NCBI GenBank assembly: GCA_002709305.1
Contig: PAQM01000027.1
Location: 62,001-126,000, forward strand
DNA from: Crocinitomicaceae bacterium
GTDB taxonomy: Bacteria > Bacteroidota > Bacteroidia > Flavobacteriales_D > Crocinitomicaceae
DNA length: 64,000 nucleotides
Reading direction: 5' to 3'
The notes under the pieces are model-generated. The model ran no database searches and was not told the DNA's origin. It saw only the letters and a program-made list of their open reading frames with translations. Positions within the stretch are counted from its first letter, which is position 1, and each line of letters opens with the position of its first letter. Positions 56,055-64,000 of this stretch are shown in pieces. Both the position numbers and the translations under genes were made by a program.

Positions 56055-57921
56055 AAATCGAAAATATGTTCTAATTTCTATTTTGATTCTTATTGGGGTC
56101 ATATATATTCTGAAGTTGTTTTATATGCAAGTTATAGATGAAAGATGGAAGTTAAGGGCTCAACAAATTGCAGAAAAAAAGAGAGAGATTATTCCTCCAA
56201 GAGCAGTAGTCTATGATCGAAATGGCAACAAAGTTATCTCTAACAAAACATATTATAACTTAATGATGGTAGAAAATAATATTAAAAGTTTAGACACCAA
56301 TGCTTTTGCTAAATTAATCGGGCGATCTGTTCAAGAAGTAAAAGAACGTTTTATATCTATTGTTAAGGGAGAAGGAAAATATACTAACAAACACACTGGT
56401 AAGACAACCTCTAACTATCAAAAAATAAGAGCCTATCCATTCCTAAAAGAACTAACTTCAGAGGAAATATCTAAAATTGCTCCTCACCTATGGAAGTATC
56501 CTGGTTTCTATGAAGAAGTTTCTAGCATGAGGCACTACCCTTATTCAAACGGTGCAAATATCTTAGGTTATTTATCAGAGGTTAATCAAAAAGAAATTGA
56601 TGCTGACCATTTTTACAAGCCAGGGAGCAGAATAGGTAGATCGGGTATTGAAAAATATTATGAGAAGGTATTTAGGGGAAGAAAAGGCATAAAATACATT
56701 GTCACATCAGCATTAAATAATACCGTTGGATCATTTGAAAATGGTAAATATGATACTATTGCCGAACAAGCTGACCCTATATATTTAGGGCTTGATGCTG
56801 ACCTTCAAGCTTATGGGGAGATGATCCTCAAAAATAAGAAAGGTTGTATTGTCGCTATTGAACCTAGCACTGGTGAGATTTTAGCTCTAGTTTCTTCACC
56901 AAGTTATGATCCAAACCTTCTTATAGGTAATCGTAAAATAGTTGAAAATTATCCCGCTCTAATAAAAAATAAAGACAAACCATTATTCCCAAGACCATTA
57001 GCTTCAGAGTATATGCCTGGATCAATACTAAAACTGATTCAGTCATTAATTGGCATGCAAGAAGGTGTAATCTCAAAAAACTCAAGTTTTAAGTGTACAA
57101 AAATTATTGGTTGCCATAAGCATCCAACAGCAAGGAATATTGCAGAAGCAATACAGGTATCTTGTAACCCCTATTATATTGCCGCTGTAAAAAGAATCAT
57201 TCAACAAGGGAAGGAAAGAAATCATTTTAAAGACTCAGAAATTGGGCTAAATATATGGGCTAAATATATGAATAGCTTTGGCTTAGGAGTTCGTCTTGAT
57301 ACTGATCTTATTGGAATCAGGCCTGGAGTAATTCCTAATTCTAAATACTATGACAAGTGGTATGGTCACAATAGATGGAAATTTTCAACAATACGATCTA
57401 TCTCCATTGGTCAAGGTGAGACACAACTTACACCTTTGCAACTAGCCAATATAGCGGTAATTATTGCTAATCAAGGATGGTACTACACCCCTCATATTGT
57501 AAAGTCTATTGGAGACGAAGGTCCCTTAAAAAAGTTCCTCAAAAAAAAGAACACAATGGTAGATGAAATTCATTTTGAACCCGTGATTGAGGGTATGAGA
57601 CGTTGTGTAAATGAGCCAGGAGGGACTGCACGACTAGCAAAAATTGATGGTATTACAGTCTGCGGAAAAACAGGTACTATCGAAAACTATAAAGGTAAGA
57701 TAAAACAACCAAATCACTCTGCATTTATTGCCTTTGCCCCACAAAAAGAACCAAAAATTGCTGTCTCAGTTTTTGTTGAAAATGCAGGAGCGAGTGGAGG
57801 TGTATGGGCTGCTCCAATAGCTAGCTTAGTGATTGAGAGATATTTATTAAAAAAAATAATAAGTTTAGATAAAGAAGAAAAGATTTTAACTGCTAAATTC
57901 CCCACACCAAAAAAACAATGA
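56044..57921 (+). CDS. mrdA: Penicillin-binding protein 2 (class B transpeptidase)
   Basis: Active site EYMPGSILKLIQ (SxxK), VSCNPYY (SxN), VCGKTGTIEN (KTG). Confidence 0.97.
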   Translation: MKFENRKYVLISILILIGVIYILKLFYMQVIDERWKLRAQQIAEKKREIIPPRAVVYDRNGNKVISNKTYYNLMMVENNIKSLDTNAFAKLIGRSVQEVKERFISIVKGEGKYTNKHTGKTTSNYQKIRAYPFLKELTSEEISKIAPHLWKYPGFYEEVSSMRHYPYSNGANILGYLSEVNQKEIDADHFYKPGSRIGRSGIEKYYEKVFRGRKGIKYIVTSALNNTVGSFENGKYDTIAEQADPIYLGLDADLQAYGEMILKNKKGCIVAIEPSTGEILALVSSPSYDPNLLIGNRKIVENYPALIKNKDKPLFPRPLASEYMPGSILKLIQSLIGMQEGVISKNSSFKCTKIIGCHKHPTARNIAEAIQVSCNPYYIAAVKRIIQQGKERNHFKDSEIGLNIWAKYMNSFGLGVRLDTDLIGIRPGVIPNSKYYDKWYGHNRWKFSTIRSISIGQGETQLTPLQLANIAVIIANQGWYYTPHIVKSIGDEGPLKKFLKKKNTMVDEIHFEPVIEGMRRCVNEPGGTARLAKIDGITVCGKTGTIENYKGKIKQPNHSAFIAFAPQKEPKIAVSVFVENAGASGGVWAAPIASLVIERYLLKKIISLDKEEKILTAKFPTPKKQ

Positions 57922-59321
57922 GAAAAAATCAACCTTTAGCAGCTAATTTTGATTGGATATTACTATTTATGTATGTAGCAATTTTATTTATTGGGATTTC
58001 TACTATATATTCTGTCGCATATAACCCTAATCACCCTAATATTTTTGATTTTTCACAAAAGTATGGTAAACAAATATTATGGATTGGCATCTCCCTTTTC
58101 TTAGGTCTCTGTGTTTTTCTTATTGATTCTGATATCTATAGAAAATTTGCTTTACCTATTTATTCTTTTGTCATTTTTCTATTAATTATTGTTCTTTTAA
58201 TGCCTCCTATAAATGGAGCTAGAGCATGGTTAAGCATTGGCTCTATGGGTATACAGCCTGCTGAATTTGCGAAAATTGGCACAGCTATTATTCTTGCTAA
58301 ATATTTAAGTCTTGTTAACCTAAATCAACAAAATAAAAAAATCATTTTAATTTCAAATGCCATTATTTTATTTCCAATGGCTTTAATAATTCTACAACCA
58401 GATGCTGGTACTTTTATTGTTTTTACATCATTCTTATTTGTATTGTATAGAGAGGGGGTCTCTTATGACCCTATAATACTATCTATATTAAAAATATTAC
58501 CGTTTAGATCGCTTCATTATAAGCGAACATGGTTAGGCACACATTTTATTCCAATATTATTTATTGTAATTTTCTTAAGCATAACAACCCTTCTTGTAAG
58601 CAACGAAAATATCGTATTAAATTTTAACAAAAAAAAAGAAATCTCTGGATATTGGGGTATGTTTTTTTTTCTTACCGTTTTTTGTTTAATCGCTTATTTC
58701 TTTCTCCGTTACTTGTTCCCAAAACGTGAAAGAAAAAGAGCACTCTCAATTTCAATAATAGGTTTTTTTCTAGCTCTAAGTATATCTTCAACTGTTAATT
58801 ATACTTTTCAAAAGTTGCCTGACCACCAAAAAGAAAGAATAGAACTAGTGCTAGGCTTACGTGAAGATCCAGACGGCGATGATTATAATCGCAATCGAGC
58901 AATGGCCGCAGTTGGATCTGGAGGTTTCTTTGGTAGAGGATATAAAAACGCTATTGTATCTAGTGTAAAAACAAATCATGTTCCTGAAAGTGAAACTGAT
59001 TTTATCTTCTGTCCATTTGCAGAAGAATGGGGGTTTATAGGTTCTTTTTTCCTTGTTAGTCTATATATATTAATGATATTAAGGATTATATTTATTGCCG
59101 AGAGACAGAAGGCTGCTTTCAATAGAATATATGCGTATTCTGTTGCTATGATTCTATTCTATCACTTTACTATTAATATTGGTATGAATATTGAGTTCTC
59201 CCCTGTTATTGGGATCCCGCTTCCTTTTTTCAGCTACGGTGGGTCATCTATAATGTCATTCTCCATTATGATTTTTATTTTATTAAAACTTGATAGCCAA
59301 AGAAAAGATGTGCTTAATTAA
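57918..59321 (+). CDS. rodA: Rod shape-determining protein RodA (SEDS glycosyltransferase)
   Basis: INGARAWLSIGSMGIQPAEFAKIGTAIILAKYL...QPDAGTFIVF...GSGGFFGRGYKN...PVIGIPLPFFSYGGSSIMS. Confidence 0.97.
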   Translation: MRKNQPLAANFDWILLFMYVAILFIGISTIYSVAYNPNHPNIFDFSQKYGKQILWIGISLFLGLCVFLIDSDIYRKFALPIYSFVIFLLIIVLLMPPINGARAWLSIGSMGIQPAEFAKIGTAIILAKYLSLVNLNQQNKKIILISNAIILFPMALIILQPDAGTFIVFTSFLFVLYREGVSYDPIILSILKILPFRSLHYKRTWLGTHFIPILFIVIFLSITTLLVSNENIVLNFNKKKEISGYWGMFFFLTVFCLIAYFFLRYLFPKRERKRALSISIIGFFLALSISSTVNYTFQKLPDHQKERIELVLGLREDPDGDDYNRNRAMAAVGSGGFFGRGYKNAIVSSVKTNHVPESETDFIFCPFAEEWGFIGSFFLVSLYILMILRIIFIAERQKAAFNRIYAYSVAMILFYHFTINIGMNIEFSPVIGIPLPFFSYGGSSIMSFSIMIFILLKLDSQRKDVLN

Positions 59322-59396
59322 ACAACTTTACACTAATGGTTTTTATTTGTCTAGAGCGGAAATGGTTGCTTTTTTTTATTTTTACATTATCATTAA

Positions 59397-61889
59397 ATGA
59401 TTATGACAAAAAAAAATCATACAAAAACCCACTTTAGTAAAAAAATATCAAAAATACTTACTATTTCAATTTGGTGTTTTTCATTATCTCCTATTTTTCT
59501 TTTAGCGTTTCTTTTCTTAAAACAACCAGAAGATGAATTGCCATCTATAGAGATGTTAGAAAATCCTCCAGAAATGCTAGCATCAGTTGTTTTAGCTGAT
59601 GATGGAAATAGTGAGTTGGGGCGATACTGGCATATAAATCGTACTAATATAAAGTACAAAGATATTTCCCCATATATTTTTGATGCCTTAATATCAACAG
59701 AAGATGAGCGATATTTAGAACATCCCGGAATAGACTTAAAAGCAGTAGCTAGAGCTGCTATAAATGCTGGTGGAGCTGGTGGGGCATCAACAATATCACA
59801 ACAATTAGCTAAATTAATTTTTACTCTACAAGAAAGGTCTCTTAAAAAAAAGTTAAGAGCAGAAGGGAAGACAGAGTCCACACCGCAGAATAAAATGAGT
59901 ATAATACAAAAAAGAATTAACGAAAAAATAAAGGAGAATATAATAGCCATTAGACTTGAGTCAAAATATACGAAAGAAGAGATTATGACAATGTATTTGA
60001 ACCAATTTGATTTCTTGTATAATGCCGTTGGTATCGAAAATGCATCAAAAGTATATTTTAATAAAAAACCTATTAATCTATCGAAAAGTGAAGCAGCAAT
60101 GCTTGTTGGTATGTGTAAAAATCCTAGCTTATACAACCCCTATACATATCAAATTAAAGATTATCGTTCTAGGGCAGCAAAAAGACACAACATTCCTTTA
60201 TCAGAAGTAAAAAAAACTCAAATACAAGAACTAAAAACTGAAGATAGCATTCGCGCAATTCAAAGAAGAAATCAAGTTTTATTCCAATGGAAAAGAAATA
60301 CTTTAAACTCTAACCAGGCATTAAAGCATCTTCTTTCTCAAAAAGAATATGATTCATTAAAAATTCTACCTATTCATACTAATTACCAAGTAGTGGATCA
60401 CAAAGAAGGATTAGCACCTCACTTTAGAGAGTCTTTAAGAGCAGAACTCAAAATTCTTTTTAATAAAAAGGACGAGAATGGTTCGTTAATTTATAAAAAT
60501 GAAAACGGAGAAGCTTATAATTTATACAAAGATGGACTGAAAATATACACAACAATCAATGTAGAAATGCAAAAATATGCTGAAGAAGCATTAAAAAAAC
60601 ATTTAAAAGAAGATCTACAACCTGAGTTTGATAAAAACAATCGCAATCTTAGGAACTTTCCTTTTACAAATCAAATTTCTAATAATGTCGCTGAAAAGCT
60701 TATGAATTCTGGCAGGAAGAATTCTGAACGTTACCGATCTTTAAAACTTCAAGGATTATCAGAAAATAGTATTAGAAAAAACTTTGATTTAAAAGTCCCT
60801 ATGAAAATCTTTTCATGGAATGGTGATATTGATACAATCATGACACCGAATGATTCTATCAAATATTATAAAAGTATTTTAAGAGCTGGTCTTATTTCTA
60901 TTGAACCAACGACGGGTTTTGTAAAGGCATGGGTAGGTGGAACAGACTTTAAACACTTTGCTTATGATCATGTAAGGCAAGGAACTAGACAAGTAGGGTC
61001 AACTATAAAACCATTTGTATATGCTACTGCTATAACTATGGGAGTAGTTAATCCTTGTACAACATTCCCTTATGGTTCTTCAGCTTGCATTGACGTATTT
61101 GAAGGTGACAGGATAACCAAACAGTGGTGCCCAAAAGGAACACTTACACCTAAATCTAAGATAGACCCTTCCGTATCTTGGTGTTTGTCAAATTCAAATA
61201 ATCCTGGAACAGTATTGGTGATGTCTAAAATGGGCGGGCAAGCTGGACCAAAAAACATTTCTAAACTTTTAAAAAATTTAGAAATAAATTTAAGACCTGA
61301 AGACGAAGTGCCTTCCATGTGTCTAGGAGTTATGGACCTTTCTCTTTTTAAAATGACAGGAGCACAAGCAATGTTTGTAAATAATGGCATTTATGTTCGC
61401 CCTTCAACAATTTTAAGAATTGAAGACAGAAATGGAAATGTAATATACAACTCTAAACCATACACAAAAGAAGTATTAAACTCCAATGACGCATACGTAA
61501 CATTAAATATGATGAAAGGTGTTGTTCAGGCAGGGACAGCTTCTAGCCTTAGAGGAGGAAAGAAATGGGGAGGTATTACAAACCCTACAGCAGGAAAGAC
61601 TGGAACGACACAAAACAACTCTGATGGATGGTTTTTTGGACTTACCCCCGACCTTGTAACTGGTGTTTGGGTCGGTGCTGAAGATAGAGCTGTTAGATTT
61701 AAATCTATGGTTTGGGGTCAAGGGGCTAGAATGGCTTTACCTATTTATGGATACTATATGCAAAAAATATATAATAACCCTAAAATCAAGATTTCTACAC
61801 AAGATTTTAAACCCCCGATTGACTTTGATCAAAGCAAGTATTATTGTGATGATCTTGACAATAATACTAATGAACAAATAACTTTTTAA
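59397..61889 (+). CDS. Class A penicillin-binding protein 1A (transglycosylase/transpeptidase)
   Basis: ALISTEDERYLEHPGIDLKAVARAAINAGGAGGASTISQQLAK (GT51); RQVGSTIKPFVYATA, SWCLSNSNN, GKTGTTQNNSDGWFFG. Confidence 0.97.
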   Translation: MIMTKKNHTKTHFSKKISKILTISIWCFSLSPIFLLAFLFLKQPEDELPSIEMLENPPEMLASVVLADDGNSELGRYWHINRTNIKYKDISPYIFDALISTEDERYLEHPGIDLKAVARAAINAGGAGGASTISQQLAKLIFTLQERSLKKKLRAEGKTESTPQNKMSIIQKRINEKIKENIIAIRLESKYTKEEIMTMYLNQFDFLYNAVGIENASKVYFNKKPINLSKSEAAMLVGMCKNPSLYNPYTYQIKDYRSRAAKRHNIPLSEVKKTQIQELKTEDSIRAIQRRNQVLFQWKRNTLNSNQALKHLLSQKEYDSLKILPIHTNYQVVDHKEGLAPHFRESLRAELKILFNKKDENGSLIYKNENGEAYNLYKDGLKIYTTINVEMQKYAEEALKKHLKEDLQPEFDKNNRNLRNFPFTNQISNNVAEKLMNSGRKNSERYRSLKLQGLSENSIRKNFDLKVPMKIFSWNGDIDTIMTPNDSIKYYKSILRAGLISIEPTTGFVKAWVGGTDFKHFAYDHVRQGTRQVGSTIKPFVYATAITMGVVNPCTTFPYGSSACIDVFEGDRITKQWCPKGTLTPKSKIDPSVSWCLSNSNNPGTVLVMSKMGGQAGPKNISKLLKNLEINLRPEDEVPSMCLGVMDLSLFKMTGAQAMFVNNGIYVRPSTILRIEDRNGNVIYNSKPYTKEVLNSNDAYVTLNMMKGVVQAGTASSLRGGKKWGGITNPTAGKTGTTQNNSDGWFFGLTPDLVTGVWVGAEDRAVRFKSMVWGQGARMALPIYGYYMQKIYNNPKIKISTQDFKPPIDFDQSKYYCDDLDNNTNEQITF

Positions 61890-61896
61890 GTAAAAA

Positions 61897-62592
61897 ATGA
61901 ATAAAGTAATAAAAAACAAAGAGGAAGCTTTAATTGGTATCCAAGATAATATGACTATTATGCTTGGTGGTTTTGGTTTATGTGGAATACCTGAAAATTC
62001 GATTTCACAACTAGCTAAAATGGGTGTTACTGGCTTAACATGTATATCAAATAATGCTGGTGTCGATGATTTTGGTCTAGGGCTACTTCTACAAAGAAAA
62101 CAAATAAAAAAAATGATTTCTTCATATGTGGGAGAGAATGATGAGTTTGAACGACAAATGCTTTCTGGAGAACTTGAAGTTGACTTAATTCCTCAAGGTT
62201 CATTAGCAGAGAGATGTAGAGCCGGTGGAGCTGGGATACCTGCATTTTATACGCCAGCAGGATATGGTACTGAAATTTCAAGAAATAAAGAGGTCCGTGA
62301 ATATAATGGTAAACCACATATACTAGAAACAGCATTAACTGCTGACTTTGCAATTGTTAAAGCTTGGAAAGGTGACTCTTCTGGGAACTTAATATACAAG
62401 GCAACTGCTAGAAATTTCAATCCTATGATGGCAATGGCTGGAAAAATAACAATTGCAGAAGTAGAAGAACTCGTCCCTGCAGGAGAATTAAATCCAAATG
62501 AAATTCACACTCCAGGTATTTTTGTCCAGCGTATTTTTCAAGGAGAAAAATTCGAAAAGCGAATTGAACAACTCACAACAAGATCAAAATAA
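61897..62592 (+). CDS. scoA: CoA transferase subunit A (succinyl-CoA:3-ketoacid CoA-transferase-like)
   Basis: [107 protein letters not shown]. Confidence 0.96.
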   Translation: MNKVIKNKEEALIGIQDNMTIMLGGFGLCGIPENSISQLAKMGVTGLTCISNNAGVDDFGLGLLLQRKQIKKMISSYVGENDEFERQMLSGELEVDLIPQGSLAERCRAGGAGIPAFYTPAGYGTEISRNKEVREYNGKPHILETALTADFAIVKAWKGDSSGNLIYKATARNFNPMMAMAGKITIAEVEELVPAGELNPNEIHTPGIFVQRIFQGEKFEKRIEQLTTRSK

Positions 62593-62614
62593 TTTTAAAA
62601 TAGAAAAATAAAAA

Positions 62615-63271
62615 ATGAGTCTAGACAAAATAGGTATAGCAAAAAGAATAGCACAAGAACTACGTGATGGATGGTATGTGAATCTTGGGATTGGCATTCC
62701 AACATTAGTTGCAAATTACATCCCTCCTGGAATAGAGGTTGAATTTCAATCAGAGAATGGAATTCTCGGGATGGGCCCCTTTCCATTTGAAGGAGAAGAA
62801 GATGCTGATTTAATTAACGCTGGGAAGCAAACAATTACAGCTAGAGAAGGTGCTGTATATTTTGATTCTGCAACATCTTTTGCGATGATTCGTGGACAAC
62901 ATGTTCAGTTAACTGTCCTTGGAGCAATGGAAGTATCGCAAGACGGAGATATCGCTAATTGGAAGATTCCTGGTAAAATGGTGAAAGGTATGGGAGGGGC
63001 AATGGATTTAGTCGCCTCAGCTGATAATATTATCGTTGCGATGATGCACACTAATAAGGCTGGTATATCAAAACTCTTAAAAAAGTGTACGCTTCCGCTA
63101 ACTGGTGTTAATTGTGTTAAAAAAATTGTCACAAACCTAGCAGTAATTGACATAAAGGAAAATAAATTTCATCTTAAAGAAAGAGCTCCTGGGATCTCTG
63201 TTCAAGAAATTAAAAATGCAACTGCTGGTGAATTAATTATTCCTGAAACTGTCCCTGAAATGAACATCTAA
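62615..63271 (+). CDS. scoB: CoA transferase subunit B
   Basis: IAKRIAQELRDGWYVNLGIGIPTLVANYIPPGIEVEFQSENGILGMGPFP (catalytic SENG). Confidence 0.97.
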   Translation: MSLDKIGIAKRIAQELRDGWYVNLGIGIPTLVANYIPPGIEVEFQSENGILGMGPFPFEGEEDADLINAGKQTITAREGAVYFDSATSFAMIRGQHVQLTVLGAMEVSQDGDIANWKIPGKMVKGMGGAMDLVASADNIIVAMMHTNKAGISKLLKKCTLPLTGVNCVKKIVTNLAVIDIKENKFHLKERAPGISVQEIKNATAGELIIPETVPEMNI

Positions 63272-63307
63272 TTTGAGCGTAATAAAATTATTTTTTAACT
63301 ACTCATT

Positions 63308-63997
63308 TTACTCCTTTAAATGCATCCGTATCATCGCATCTTTTTTCCCTTTTATATATACTTCCATTAAAAAAACTTTTTCTTGAACCTCTAGGATACG
63401 CGTCACCTTAAATTGATGTGCTCTTACACCGCCTATATCCTTCATGTCTGCAATAGTATGACGGCTAACCTCTCCATCACTATCAGTTAATTGGAATGCA
63501 GAGATAAATCCTCCCATACCATTTTTATGAGCTACTGGAACCTTATTTTCAGCTAAATTTTCATTCTTAGGATTATCTACAAATAAAATGTAGTGTGAAT
63601 CATCCCCCTTCATATAAGCAACTGACATTTGCCCTTCAAAAATTGGATTGATTTGAAACCCTGAAGCAACACCGGCTTGATTTTTTGGCAATTTTTTTGT
63701 CCAAACTTCCTCTCCTTCTTTATTCAATTTAGTTACAACAACATTACTGTAATGATAGACGGTTTGTTGAGATGTCATCCACATTTCATCTCTAACATAT
63801 TGTTGTTCACCTATGAAAATAATAGAACCATCTTCTTGAGAAAATACTTTTATCAACTTAAGATCTGATATTCCTGCTTTACCCCCCGACTCTCTTTTTT
63901 CCATTTTTTTAGCCTCACGATCTGTTAAATATTTCTTAATTATATCTATAGAGAAAGGTATATCACTTTTGCTAAGAATTTTTCCAGAATTATTCAT
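63308..63997 (-). CDS. Hypothetical protein, possibly the C-terminal part of a longer gene extending past the window end
   Basis: Open frame reaches within 3 nt of the window end, so the called Met may be internal; no family recognised. Confidence 0.5.
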   Translation of the reverse strand: MNNSGKILSKSDIPFSIDIIKKYLTDREAKKMEKRESGGKAGISDLKLIKVFSQEDGSIIFIGEQQYVRDEMWMTSQQTVYHYSNVVVTKLNKEGEEVWTKKLPKNQAGVASGFQINPIFEGQMSVAYMKGDDSHYILFVDNPKNENLAENKVPVAHKNGMGGFISAFQLTDSDGEVSRHTIADMKDIGGVRAHQFKVTRILEVQEKVFLMEVYIKGKKDAMIRMHLKE

Positions 63998-64000
63998 TTT

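Noticed and set aside
59417-60136. 239-aa minus-strand ORF opposite the PBP1A gene
   Set aside because: Lies entirely antisense to a well-supported GT51 domain; composition looks like a codon-bias shadow with no recognisable domain.
1-64000. tRNA/rRNA genes, CRISPR arrays, integrases, transposases, prophage or restriction-modification genes
   Set aside because: Looked for in intergenic gaps and the ORF list; no supporting sequence pattern seen. Intergenic gaps are short. A tRNAscan/Infernal run would settle small RNAs.

Overview
AT-rich, gene-dense chromosomal window from a member of the Bacteroidota, most likely Flavobacteriia/Flavobacteriales. Evidence: sprA-ruvA-maeB synteny, T9SS type A and type B sorting domains, and families such as Omp28, DUF6029 and DUF4271. 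I saw no rRNA, tRNA, CRISPR, prophage or transposase. Housekeeping blocks: sprA (truncated by the window start)/ruvA/maeB/hemD/DUF4271; ileS, dxs, recA, bcp, ispD, rsmA; and purH-mreBCD-mrdA-rodA-PBP1A-scoAB. Accessory parts worth attention: (1) a divergent cluster at 26.4-30.5 kb (Omp28 lipoprotein, DUF6029 barrel, TlpA redoxin, small T9SS protein) in which all four predicted exported proteins carry a Cys pair; (2) a compact SPFH-SHOCT / small membrane protein / TerB-like zinc-ribbon operon at 41.5-43.6 kb, divergent from an unannotated polytopic membrane protein; (3) a YdeP-like molybdopterin oxidoreductase at the head of a run with riboflavin synthase and a CIA30-family protein; (4) a T9SS-exported PHM-like copper monooxygenase with a CxxCH motif; (5) a 22-bp tandem direct repeat between an apparently orphan OmpR-type response regulator and purH. 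Product names come from reading translated sequences from memory of families. No database search was run.
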